From positions 165,068 to 229,067 of the forward strand of contig KE159681.1 of assembly GCA_000403415.2 (NCBI GenBank): a stretch of DNA of 64,000 nucleotides, read 5' to 3'. The notes under the pieces are model-generated. The model did not search any database, had not been told where the DNA came from, and worked only from the letters and a program-made list of their open reading frames with translations. Shown here piece by piece: positions 8,632 to 20,366 of the stretch. Every line of letters starts with the position of its first letter. The stretch's first letter is position 1. The position numbers and the translations under genes are program-made. The DNA comes from Firmicutes bacterium M10-2. GTDB lineage: Bacteria > Bacillota_I > Bacilli_A > Erysipelotrichales > Erysipelotrichaceae.

Positions 8632-9219
8632 CTATCTTACAATCTGATCCACGAGCTCCTGATCTTTTGCCTGAGTCAAATAATCTGTGACTCGGTTTCC
8701 CGCACCGGTTTTCGTCACTTTGATATAAATCTGACTTTCCTGCGGATGCGATTCATCAACCAGGAAATTGTATCCATCTACTTCAAGATCATACATCTTG
8801 CCATCTTCATGATTCGTAAAATATGTATCGATCGGCAAGATCGCATCGATACGATTGTACGCTTCATCCACAATCGCATTGATCTGGTCCTGGCTTGCAT
8901 CATCGGAAATGTTTAAATGTACCCGCAATGTCGCCGACTTCAAATTCACCGTAACCGATTCAATCCCTCCGATTTCACTCAAACTGTTTTGAATTTGATC
9001 CAGCTGATCTTGGGTAATCTTCGGATTGATATCCTGCGAGTGGAACCGATTTCCGACTACAGGCTCATTTTGCTGCTCCATACTCGTAATCAAAACATAC
9101 CCAACCAGCACACATGGTATCGCAATCAAAATAACTGTAAGCCAAACAAGCTTATGTCCTTGCTTTACCTTTTGTTGGGATGGAGCTTTTTTCTTACTTT
9201 TCATTTTTAATTGTGGCAT
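8632..9219 (-). CDS. Membrane-anchored hypothetical protein
   Basis: A 195-residue protein with a lysine-rich cytosolic N-terminus (about 1-22), one transmembrane helix (WLTVILIAIPCVLVGYVLI, about 26-44) and an extracellular domain of about 150 residues. That domain has the repeating pattern QDQLDQIQNSLSEIGGIESVTVNLKSATLRV, which resembles alpha/beta folds used for protein contacts. It has no lipobox and no catalytic motif that I recognise. It starts ten bases after gatB, as the last gene of the pcrA operon. A position next to camS suggests a cell-envelope role, but this is only inference. Confidence 0.65.
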   Translation of the reverse strand: MPQLKMKSKKKAPSQQKVKQGHKLVWLTVILIAIPCVLVGYVLITSMEQQNEPVVGNRFHSQDINPKITQDQLDQIQNSLSEIGGIESVTVNLKSATLRVHLNISDDASQDQINAIVDEAYNRIDAILPIDTYFTNHEDGKMYDLEVDGYNFLVDESHPQESQIYIKVTKTGAGNRVTDYLTQAKDQELVDQIVR

Positions 9220-9228
9220 CTTGCTCTC

Positions 9229-10653
9229 CTAACGTTTCGCAAGCTCTTCCCGAATGAGTTCATTTGTTCTTTTCGGATTCGCTTGTCCTTTTGAAGCTTT
9301 CATGACTTGTCCGACCAGGAATCCGATCGCACGGTCTTTCCCGTTTTTATAATCTTCAATCGATTGCGGATTCGCATCCAGCACCGAAGAAACGAGCGCT
9401 AAAATCGCTCCGTCATCCGATACTTGTTTCATGCCTTTTTCTTCAATGACCTTTTTCGGATCTTTTCCGAGCATCACTTCTTCAAAAACCGCTTTTCCCT
9501 GCTTTCCGCTGATTTCGCCATTCGAAATCAAATTAATCAAAGACGCGATCGCATCCGCATCCACTTCAAGATCTTCAAATGACTGATTGTTCTTGTTTAA
9601 CCAAGCCGACATATCTCCAATCACCCAGTTCGCGGCCTTTTTCGTTTCTTTTGTCGATTTGACTACCTCTTCGAAATAATCGGCCATAGAGCGATCGGCA
9701 ACAAGGACACTCGCATCGTAATCGTTCAATCCATATTGGGAAATGAATCGTTCTATGCGCGCATCCGGCAACTCTTCCAAATGGTCTTGGATATTCCGGA
9801 TCCATTCTTCATCCAATAAAATCGGAAAAATATTCGGTTCCGGAAAATACTTATAGTCCACGTTCCCCTCTTTTTTTCGCATCAAAATCGTTGTCTTTTG
9901 TGCTTCGTCATATCGACGAGTCGCCTGCTCTACCTTTTCGCCGGCATCCAGTAAAGCCGATTGTCTTTCTATTTCGGCCTGGACCGCTTTTTGGACATTG
10001 GCAATCGAATTTAAATTTTTTATTTCCACTTTCGTGCCAAGTGTGTTCTGATCCGGACTTAAAGAAATATTCACATCACAACGCATACTTCCTTCTTCCA
10101 TCTTGACATCCGAAACATTCAGATAAAACAAGTTTTTTCGCAGTGTTTCCACATACGCTGCCGCTTCTTTTGCCGAGTGCATATCCGGACGGGACACAAT
10201 CTCGATCAAAGGGGTACCGGCACGGTTAAAATCGATATATGTTCCGGTTTCTTTATGGAATTGCTTTGCTGTATCTTCTTCCATGTGAATCCGTTCGATT
10301 CCGATCTTTTTCTTTTCTCCATCCACTTCGATTTCCACATATCCATCTTTTCCGATTGGGAAAAACTGCTGAGTGATCTGGAAACCTTTCGGCAGATCCG
10401 AGTAATAGTAATTTTTTCGGTCAAAACGAACAAGAGGATCGATCGTGCAATGCATACCGGTACATGCCTTGATTGCCAATTCAATCGCATGTTTGTTGAC
10501 ACAAGGAAGCGTACCCGGATGTCCGAGATCAACTTCATTTACACACGTATTGGCTACTTCGCCAAATGAAGTTGGCGCACTCGAAAACATCTTTGTTTTT
10601 GTTTTTAATTCGCAATGGATCTCAATCCCGATTGTTACAAAATATTTTTCCAT
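9229..10653 (-). CDS. gatB: Aspartyl/glutamyl-tRNA(Asn/Gln) amidotransferase subunit B
   Basis: GatB, of 474 residues, is the tRNA-binding and kinase subunit of GatCAB, which converts Glu-tRNA(Gln) and Asp-tRNA(Asn) to the amidated forms. The N-terminal cradle domain begins FVTIGIEIHCELKTKTKMFS, contains the DLPKGFQITQ motif near residue 95 and RAGTPLIEIVSRPD near residue 150. The C-terminal YqeY-like helical tail ends QVMKASKGQANPKRTNELI. The order gatC-gatA-gatB with tiny gaps shows one transcript. Its length is normal. Confidence 0.97.
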   Translation of the reverse strand: MEKYFVTIGIEIHCELKTKTKMFSSAPTSFGEVANTCVNEVDLGHPGTLPCVNKHAIELAIKACTGMHCTIDPLVRFDRKNYYYSDLPKGFQITQQFFPIGKDGYVEIEVDGEKKKIGIERIHMEEDTAKQFHKETGTYIDFNRAGTPLIEIVSRPDMHSAKEAAAYVETLRKNLFYLNVSDVKMEEGSMRCDVNISLSPDQNTLGTKVEIKNLNSIANVQKAVQAEIERQSALLDAGEKVEQATRRYDEAQKTTILMRKKEGNVDYKYFPEPNIFPILLDEEWIRNIQDHLEELPDARIERFISQYGLNDYDASVLVADRSMADYFEEVVKSTKETKKAANWVIGDMSAWLNKNNQSFEDLEVDADAIASLINLISNGEISGKQGKAVFEEVMLGKDPKKVIEEKGMKQVSDDGAILALVSSVLDANPQSIEDYKNGKDRAIGFLVGQVMKASKGQANPKRTNELIREELAKR

Positions 10654-10657
10654 ACGC

Positions 10658-12034
10658 TTACCCCTCTTTCACCATGCCGTCAAGGCCTGTCTGCTCTTCG
10701 ATTCCCAAAGCGAGATCGAACATCATTTGTTCTTCGAATGGTTTACAAGTCAGCAATACTCCAAACGGCAGTCCATTCTCAAGCCCTAAAGGAAGAGTGA
10801 TTGAAGGATATCCCGAAAAATTTGCCAGCTGCATATGTTCTTCCGCAAAAGAAGAAGGTCCAAAACGCACATCCGAACTTTCATCGATTTCAGGAGCCAC
10901 AGTCGGAGCTGCAATTGATAATACTCCATCCACTCCGTCAAACATTTTTGCATACGCATCCACAATTAGACGGCGGATTTTTTGCGCCTTTCTAAACAGA
11001 CGATCTTGATTTTCTTCAAATAAAGAATAAGATCCAATCACAAAACGAGCCCGTACATAACTGGAGAATCCTTCTGTTCTTGATCTTGTCATCACATCTT
11101 CAACTGAATCTCCATCCACCCGACGTCCGAAACGAATTCCATCCAAGTTGGAATGATTGGCCGTTGCTTCGGCATTGGCAATTGTACGATAAACCGGCGC
11201 AATCAGTTCCATATACTGAATAGGCATTTCGCGTTCCACGATATTTGCGCCCGCATCCTTTAATTTTTCCACCAATTCATCAAACGCTTTTTTGATTGTT
11301 TCATCCTGGATTTCATCATTCACGGTTTTAAATAACGCAATCGTCTTTCCGTGAAGATCTCCATTTAAAAGTTGGGAATACTTTCCCACTTCTTTAAAAG
11401 AAGAAGTCATATCATGATCATCGCGTCCGGCAAGCACTTCCAGTGCAAGAGCCGCATCTTGAACATTGGTCGTAAAGTATCCGACATGATCTAAAGAGCT
11501 GGCATACGGAATGATTCCGTATCGTGAAATTCTTCCATAAGTCGGCTTTACACCAACCACACCATTATAGGCTGCCGGTTTTCTGACCGAATCTCCTGTA
11601 TCGGTTCCGATCGCAAGCGGCACGATCCCGCTTGCAACCACAACGGCACTACCGCCTGAGCTGCCACCCGAAATTCGATTTAGATCATATGGATTGTGCA
11701 CAGCTCCGGTAAGCGCGTTTTTATTTGTGCCGCCCATGCCCAGTTCATCCATGCTCGATTTGGCTACGATCACAGCTCCGGCATCCTTGAGTTTTTTTGT
11801 GATTGTGGCATCATAAACCGGAACATAATTTTCAAGGATCCTGCTGGACGCTGTTGTTAAATGTCCCTTCGTATTGATATTGTCTTTTAATACGACATGG
11901 ACGCCTGCAAGAGGTCCGTTTTCGCTTTCCTGTTGCGGATCGTCATATACAGAAACAATCGCATTAAGAGTGGACTGACTCTTTTTTAGCTGTTCAAGAG
12001 TTTCTTTCGTACTTTTCTTATCACTGATTCTCAT
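10658..12034 (-). CDS. gatA: Aspartyl/glutamyl-tRNA(Asn/Gln) amidotransferase subunit A
   Basis: GatA, of 458 residues, is the amidase subunit that frees ammonia from glutamine for GatB. The Ser-cisSer-Lys triad is visible: lysine in HVVLKDNINTKG near residue 48, cis-serine in GGSSGGSAVVVASG near residue 125 and the nucleophile in IGTDTGDSVRKPAAYNG near residue 150. The latter reads TGDS where many homologues have TGGS; the catalytic serine is kept. It follows gatC by one base and precedes gatB by four. Confidence 0.97.
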   Translation of the reverse strand: MRISDKKSTKETLEQLKKSQSTLNAIVSVYDDPQQESENGPLAGVHVVLKDNINTKGHLTTASSRILENYVPVYDATITKKLKDAGAVIVAKSSMDELGMGGTNKNALTGAVHNPYDLNRISGGSSGGSAVVVASGIVPLAIGTDTGDSVRKPAAYNGVVGVKPTYGRISRYGIIPYASSLDHVGYFTTNVQDAALALEVLAGRDDHDMTSSFKEVGKYSQLLNGDLHGKTIALFKTVNDEIQDETIKKAFDELVEKLKDAGANIVEREMPIQYMELIAPVYRTIANAEATANHSNLDGIRFGRRVDGDSVEDVMTRSRTEGFSSYVRARFVIGSYSLFEENQDRLFRKAQKIRRLIVDAYAKMFDGVDGVLSIAAPTVAPEIDESSDVRFGPSSFAEEHMQLANFSGYPSITLPLGLENGLPFGVLLTCKPFEEQMMFDLALGIEEQTGLDGMVKEG

Positions 12035-12035
12035 A

Positions 12036-12329
12036 TTATCTCACCACCTTCGGCACATGGATATGTCCCATGCGGACATCTTTCGCATTTTTCAGCGCAT
12101 CCTCTTGGCTAAGCACTTCATTGATCTCATCTTCACGAATGAAGTAAGTTGGCGTTTCAAATGGATAAACCATCTCCTGCACGCCCTCTGTATCGATCGA
12201 ATCAAATAATTCGACTTGTTTTTCAACCTCGATAAAATCTTTTTTGAGTTCTTCGATTTCTTCATCGCTCAGATCGAATTTCAGATCGTTTGCGAGCTTC
12301 TTGAAATATTCGTTGCTGAATTTTTCCAT
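12036..12329 (-). CDS. gatC: Aspartyl/glutamyl-tRNA(Asn/Gln) amidotransferase subunit C
   Basis: GatC, of 97 residues, wraps around GatA and stabilises the complex. The start MEKFSNEYFKKLANDLKFDL at 12329 was chosen because GGGAGG lies just upstream and the family begins here. Longer in-frame sequence to 12428 overlaps camS and is not homologous. The family motif VEVFPFETP-like segment appears as MVYPFETPTYFIREDE near residue 55. Confidence 0.95.
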   Translation of the reverse strand: MEKFSNEYFKKLANDLKFDLSDEEIEELKKDFIEVEKQVELFDSIDTEGVQEMVYPFETPTYFIREDEINEVLSQEDALKNAKDVRMGHIHVPKVVR

Positions 12330-12339
12330 GTTTCCTCCC

Positions 12340-15415
<3,076 letters not shown>

Positions 15416-15443
15416 TCATTATATCACTATCTCGCTTTGTTCT

Positions 15444-17570
15444 TCACGCCTTATGGATTCCATGATAAGACAAGTTGATCTTTTTGACCCCGATCTTGTG
15501 GGAAAAAGCGATCATAGCCATATCATGATCGATAGAAACGATAACTCCTTGTCCGAATTGATCGTGCTCTACCATATCTCCATTGCGATATTTCTCTTTT
15601 TTCTTTTTGAAAGCCGTTTTTGTTTCCTGCTTTCCTTTTTCTTTTTCAAAGGCCGGCAGCTCCATCAAAAATCTTGACGGCGTCTTGAATGTATTCAAAA
15701 CATAGCTATACCCATTGCTCCATGTAAGGACCAAGTACTTTTTTGCCCGTGTCATGGCCACATACAACAGGCGCCGCTCTTCTTCCAAAGCGGTTTTGCC
15801 TCCGTCATCGATTGCTCTTCCGCTTGGAAAAATTCCATCATTAAGAGAGGCGACAAATACGACATCGAATTCAAGCCCTTTCGCAGCGTGAACAGTCATT
15901 AAAGTAATCCCACCGATCGTTTCTTCTTGCTGTTTGTCAGTGAACAAAGAAATATCCTGTAAATACTGCTCCAATGTAATGTTCGGATCTTCTTTGATCG
16001 CATCTTCGATATCAGAGCGAAGTTCGAGAATATTATCCAGCCGATCGTTTTCATTCGTCTTTTCGAGCATTTCCTGATAGCCGCTTTTCTGAATCAATGC
16101 ATCAAACATAACGAGCAATCCGGACGTTTCGCGAATCCGTTTCAGATCTTCGATCATATCGTAAAACTTGACAAGCTTTGCTGTTGTGCTTTTGGCAAAC
16201 CCTTCCGGATGAGAAAGAACATCATACATATTTATATGTTCAAGAGCTGCTTGCTGTTGGATCTTTTCGATTGTTTTCGCTCCAATTGATCGTTTCGGCA
16301 CATTGATGATCCGTTGGATCGCAAGATCAAGTGCGAAACGTTCGGGATCGTCATCATCGACAATGGTACATAAACGCAAGTAAGATAAGATGTCCTTGAC
16401 TTCTTGTCGCTCGTAAAATCGGATTCCTCCGTAAATTCGATAAGGAAGTCCTACAGCACGGAACGTCTTTTCAAAGGAGCGGGAAATGTAATTGGAACGA
16501 TACAGGATTGCCATTTCTTTGTACGGAATGCCCTGTTTATGAAAATCAACGATCTTTTTTGCGACAAATAACGGTTCATCTCCATCTTCAAGTGCCTCGT
16601 GGTATTGGACTTCTTCTCCGCCTTCCTGATTAGTAAACAAATCTTTTTTGATGCGGTCCGAATTGTTAGCGATTAATTGGTTGCTCGCTTCGAGAATTGG
16701 CTTGGTCGATCTGTAATTTTCATTAAGGATCACGGTTTGGCACGGAATATAGTCCCGGTCAAATTTCAGAATTAAATCAACGCTCGCTCCACGCCATGTA
16801 TAAATGGTCTGATCGGGATCGCCGACCACACAGACTCTCGTATCGGGGGCACATAATTGCTTCACGACCGAATACTGGATCGGATCCACGTCCTGAAACT
16901 CATCTACATGAATAAAATCATATCTGTTTTGCCATTTTTTTCGAATTTCCGGTTCAGTCTTTAGCAGTCTGTCTGTTTCCCGCAGCAAGTCGTCAAAATC
17001 CATTGCTTTCATTTCTTTGCGGGTATTTTCGTACTGTTCGTAAAGCAGCGCTTCGTTTTTATGATACCTTCCTGCCATAAGTTTTGCTTTTTCAACAGAA
17101 ACATCTGAGGACTTGTTGTTGGAAATATAATTAATGACGGCTGAAGGTTTGACTTCGTCTTTGCTTAAATTATTTTCTTTCATCAAGCGGCGAATGATCG
17201 ATTTTTGATCGTCCGGATCAAGGATCGTAAACGATTTGGGATAGCCTAAGGCGTGTCCGTCTTCTCGTAATATGCGTACGCATAAAGAGTGTATGGTCGA
17301 GATCTTTACATCGTGTGCAAGATCTCCGATCATGCCCTCCAGCCTTTCTTTCATTTCGTTGGCGGCTTTGTTTGTGAACGTAATGGCAAGTATCCTCCAA
17401 GGAAGAATTCCGACTTCGTTGATCAAATACGCAATGCGCACCATCAAGACGCGTGTTTTTCCGGATCCGGCCCCGGCAATGATGCGTACATGCTCATTGA
17501 TTGTAGTGGCTGCCAGATATTGAGGATCGTTTAATGTATTTAATAAATTTATTTTCTGCACTGTTATCAC
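15444..17570 (-). CDS. pcrA: ATP-dependent DNA helicase PcrA/UvrD
   Basis: A superfamily 1A helicase of 708 residues that moves 3' to 5' and acts in repair, rolling-circle replication and removal of RecA. The motifs are visible: Q motif LNDPQYLAA, Walker A AGAGSGKTRVL near residue 33, motif Ia TFTNKAANEMKER, motif II VDEFQDVDPIQ near residue 220, motif III GDPDQTIYTWRGA, motif V VHAAKGLEFDVVF and motif VI EERRLLYVAMTRAKK. A short C-terminal Tudor-like tail binds RNA polymerase in homologues. The frame begins with GTG at 17570. It heads the pcrA-ligA-camS-gat operon and is divergent from the LCP gene. Confidence 0.96.
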   Translation of the reverse strand: MITVQKINLLNTLNDPQYLAATTINEHVRIIAGAGSGKTRVLMVRIAYLINEVGILPWRILAITFTNKAANEMKERLEGMIGDLAHDVKISTIHSLCVRILREDGHALGYPKSFTILDPDDQKSIIRRLMKENNLSKDEVKPSAVINYISNNKSSDVSVEKAKLMAGRYHKNEALLYEQYENTRKEMKAMDFDDLLRETDRLLKTEPEIRKKWQNRYDFIHVDEFQDVDPIQYSVVKQLCAPDTRVCVVGDPDQTIYTWRGASVDLILKFDRDYIPCQTVILNENYRSTKPILEASNQLIANNSDRIKKDLFTNQEGGEEVQYHEALEDGDEPLFVAKKIVDFHKQGIPYKEMAILYRSNYISRSFEKTFRAVGLPYRIYGGIRFYERQEVKDILSYLRLCTIVDDDDPERFALDLAIQRIINVPKRSIGAKTIEKIQQQAALEHINMYDVLSHPEGFAKSTTAKLVKFYDMIEDLKRIRETSGLLVMFDALIQKSGYQEMLEKTNENDRLDNILELRSDIEDAIKEDPNITLEQYLQDISLFTDKQQEETIGGITLMTVHAAKGLEFDVVFVASLNDGIFPSGRAIDDGGKTALEEERRLLYVAMTRAKKYLVLTWSNGYSYVLNTFKTPSRFLMELPAFEKEKGKQETKTAFKKKKEKYRNGDMVEHDQFGQGVIVSIDHDMAMIAFSHKIGVKKINLSYHGIHKA

Positions 17571-17701
17571 CGTTTTTTATTTTAACATATTCACTGTCCA
17601 TATTGGCTGATTCGTAAAATTTGTAAGTCCGCAAATGACGGAATATTCGGAATTGTTTTTTATTTTCAATACAAAGATGTTACTATAGCATTGGTGATTC
17701 T

Positions 17702-19648
17702 ATGAAAAAAGTAAATAAAAAGGACATTCCTGTCCAAGAACCTGAAATAAAAACGAATAAGAAAAAAAGAAAAGGGGCCTCCAAGTGGATCGATTGGATC
17801 GAATGGATCTTTGCCGCTGTGCTTTCGGGCGCTTTAATCTTTTATTTGTACAAACTCAACGTGCTTGATTGGCACTTGCTGTTGTGTATCGCTTCCATAT
17901 TGATTGTTCTGGATTTGATTTTGTTGGTCTTATTGATCAAACGAAAAAAAGGCGGCTGGCTTGCTGCTCTTTATCGTATCTTCCTGCTGATTTATATCGT
18001 ATGTTCCGGTTATGGTGTGTATACTTTGAACAATACATATTCGACTTTGTTTGCAATCACATCCAATACGCCAAGTATCGTGAGGATGGACTTGCTGACA
18101 AAAGCTGATTCTTCCATCAAAGATGTGGAAGGTTTCGCAAACAAGAAAATCGGCTACTCCAATCACGCAGACTCTTACGCTTCAAGCGCGGCCATGTCAG
18201 AGATCAACACTCAGACCGCCACGGTCGAATATGTGGATATGAACGACTATCAGCAGCTTTACGAAAAGCTTCAATCCGGAGAAATCGACGGTTTGCTGAT
18301 TCCGCACAATCGCATTTCTTTATTGAAGGAAGAATACAAATCAATCGATCAGGATACGAAAGTTGTCGAAACTTTTGAGGCAAAACGGGAAATTACCCCG
18401 GTCACTTCGAACATCGATATTTCAAAAGAGCCGTTCGTTGTTTATCTTGCCGGAATCGATGAAGGAGATGATCCGAGCATCGACGCAAGAAGCGATGTGA
18501 ACATTCTTGTGATGGTGGATCCGCAAAACAATCAAATGACGACAATTTCCATTCCTCGCGACAGCTATGTTCCCAACCCTGCTCTTGAAAACGGTTCCGA
18601 CAAGCTGACTCACTTAGGAAACGACGGAGCACTCAACAGTATGGAAGGAATCGAGGAAGCGTTCGGAATCGATATCGATTACTACGCGAAAGTCAATTTC
18701 CAATCACTCATCCATATCGTGGATGCTTTAGGCGGTGTTGATGTGGATGTAAAAATTGATTTTAATGAACAAGATGAAAATCGAAGCTTCAAAAAATCCG
18801 ACAAAATCTATTTGAAAAAGGGTATGCAGACTTTGAACGGAAAAGAAGCTCTGGCATACGCAAGACATAGAAAAACGGATGGCTACGGCACGACAGGGCG
18901 TGAAAATGCTCAACAGCAAATCATTCAGGCCATTATGAAAAAACTGACGACTGCCGAAGGAATTTCTCACATCAACGATTTGATGAGTGTTGCCAGCCAA
19001 TACGTGTCGACAAATATGCCTTTATCTTCGATTCAGTCTTTTGTTTCCAAACAGCTGCGTGATGTCAAACCTTGGAGCGTTGATTCCATCACCTTGAAGG
19101 GAGGAACGGATGCGACGCTGACAACAGTTTCCATGCCAAGTCTGCCATTGAGCTGTTATTTGCTTGGACCAAGCGATATCACGAAAGTGTACAATGCTTA
19201 CCAGCGGATGTTTGATGATTCTTCCATGAAGGAGTTTGCATTCAACTTGAGCACGAACCCTCAATGCACAATCACTTATCCGAAAAATCAAACAGTCAGC
19301 GAATTCATGATTACAAGTGCGGATGCCGAACGTTTGAGTCCATACAGTGTGTATTATGGAATTGATCGTGTCGATTCTTCAAATGCGGGAGCGAGCGAAC
19401 AACGTGCGGAATCCAACAATATTGAAATTGTCGTTCCTCAAGTACCGACGTATTCGTATGTGCCGGACGTTCCTGTTGAAAGCCCGACCGCTCCAGTTGA
19501 GCCAAGTGTGCCTACCGACACACCGATCGAGCCGAGCGAACCGACAACACCGGTTGAGCCAAGCGAACCGACAACACCGACTGAGCCAAGCGAGCCGACC
19601 ACGCCACCGACAACGGATATTCCTTCCGACTCAACGACAACTGAATAA
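17702..19648 (+). CDS. LytR-CpsA-Psr (LCP) family cell-wall glycopolymer transferase
   Basis: A 648-residue protein of the LCP family, which attaches teichoic acids or capsule to peptidoglycan outside the membrane. It has a basic N-terminus, three hydrophobic segments at about 37-55, 60-80 and 85-105 (more than the usual single one), and an extracellular domain of about 120 residues resembling a solute-binding fold (LQSGEIDGLLIPHNR). The catalytic LCP domain follows at about 255-410, with DVNILVMVDP, TISIPRDSYVP, ALGGVDVDV and ALAYARHRKTDGYGTTGREN. The C-terminus ends in a 100-residue tail rich in P, T, E and S, including three tandem nine-residue repeats. Its divergent neighbour is pcrA. The family call is firm; the polymer it transfers is unknown. 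Confidence 0.92.
   Translation: MKKVNKKDIPVQEPEIKTNKKKRKGASKWIDWIEWIFAAVLSGALIFYLYKLNVLDWHLLLCIASILIVLDLILLVLLIKRKKGGWLAALYRIFLLIYIVCSGYGVYTLNNTYSTLFAITSNTPSIVRMDLLTKADSSIKDVEGFANKKIGYSNHADSYASSAAMSEINTQTATVEYVDMNDYQQLYEKLQSGEIDGLLIPHNRISLLKEEYKSIDQDTKVVETFEAKREITPVTSNIDISKEPFVVYLAGIDEGDDPSIDARSDVNILVMVDPQNNQMTTISIPRDSYVPNPALENGSDKLTHLGNDGALNSMEGIEEAFGIDIDYYAKVNFQSLIHIVDALGGVDVDVKIDFNEQDENRSFKKSDKIYLKKGMQTLNGKEALAYARHRKTDGYGTTGRENAQQQIIQAIMKKLTTAEGISHINDLMSVASQYVSTNMPLSSIQSFVSKQLRDVKPWSVDSITLKGGTDATLTTVSMPSLPLSCYLLGPSDITKVYNAYQRMFDDSSMKEFAFNLSTNPQCTITYPKNQTVSEFMITSADAERLSPYSVYYGIDRVDSSNAGASEQRAESNNIEIVVPQVPTYSYVPDVPVESPTAPVEPSVPTDTPIEPSEPTTPVEPSEPTTPTEPSEPTTPPTTDIPSDSTTTE
19529..19609 (+). 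repeat. Three tandem 27-bp repeats in the LCP gene tail
   Basis: Units at 19529-19555, 19556-19582 and 19583-19609 encode EPSEPTTPV-type nonapeptides in frame. The third unit is slightly diverged. Such coding repeats can vary in number between strains and probably form an extended wall-spanning tail. Confidence 0.85.
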
Positions 19649-19650
19649 TA

Positions 19651-19685
19651 AAAGGAAGTCTTTATTTGGAGACTTCCTTTTTCGT
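19651..19685. terminator. Intrinsic terminator between LCP and RelQ-type genes
   Basis: The arms AAAGGAAGTCT and AGACTTCCTTT are separated by an eight-base loop with a T-run after the plus-strand arm. It closes the LCP gene and lies within the last codons of the convergent alarmone-synthetase gene. Confidence 0.85.
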
Positions 19686-20366
19686 TTCCCGATCAATCGT
19701 GTTTCGTATGTTTTGCATTTGGTTATCAAGAGCGTCACTGATCTGCGCACATTGCAAGAGCTGCAAAGAGAGTGCATCGACCAACTCTTTGGACAACGCT
19801 TTTTTATAGCGCATTTGGTGTTCCAATGAGGCCCAAAACTCCATAGCAATTGTCCTTAACTGCACTTCGACTTTCATCATTTTCTTTTCATGCATTAAAA
19901 AAATAGGCACTTCGACAATGAGATGAAGCGAGCGGTAGCCGTTTCGTTTTGGATTTCGTATGTAGTCTTTCTTTTTGATGAGCACGATATCGTCTTGTTC
20001 CAGAAACGCATTGGCAAGACGATCGATATCATCGATAAAAGGACAAACAATGCGAATACCTGCCACATCGAAAATTTCCTGTTCGATATTTTCTATCGAA
20101 ACTTCCAATTCTTTGCTTTCCAGCTTGTCAAAAATGCTTTTCGGAGATTTCAGTCGTGTTTGAATATCATTGATAGGATTGCGATCGTTGAGAAGTGTGC
20201 TTTCATCCGCTAAAATTTGAAACTTCGTTTCGACTTCCCGAATGGCCGCTCGATAATACGTCATGAGCGATAAAAACTCCAAAGAGCTTTCCAATATTAT
20301 TTCGGATTGCTCAATGCTTGTTTTTTTTGTGTTCTGTCTATTGCTTGATTCCATTTTCCCTATCAT
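19662..20366 (-). CDS. Small alarmone synthetase (RelP/RelQ type GTP pyrophosphokinase)
   Basis: A 234-residue protein containing only the RelA/SpoT synthetase domain; no HD hydrolase, TGS or ACT domain is present. It makes (p)ppGpp from ATP and GDP or GTP. Motifs seen are YYRAAIREVETKFQIL near residue 38, KSPKSIFDKLESK near residue 75, DVAGIRIVCPFIDDI near residue 98, KRNGYRSLHLIVEVP near residue 142 and VEVQLRTIAMEFWASLEHQ near residue 170, where the glutamate is catalytic. Residues past 190 form the helices used for tetramer assembly in RelQ. Its ATG overlaps the stop of the upstream 389-residue gene by four bases, so the two are coupled. Confidence 0.9.
   Translation of the reverse strand: MIGKMESSNRQNTKKTSIEQSEIILESSLEFLSLMTYYRAAIREVETKFQILADESTLLNDRNPINDIQTRLKSPKSIFDKLESKELEVSIENIEQEIFDVAGIRIVCPFIDDIDRLANAFLEQDDIVLIKKKDYIRNPKRNGYRSLHLIVEVPIFLMHEKKMMKVEVQLRTIAMEFWASLEHQMRYKKALSKELVDALSLQLLQCAQISDALDNQMQNIRNTIDRETKKEVSK

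Noticed and set aside
19529..19609. A CRISPR-like repeat array
   Set aside because: The repeats are contiguous 27-base coding units without spacers.
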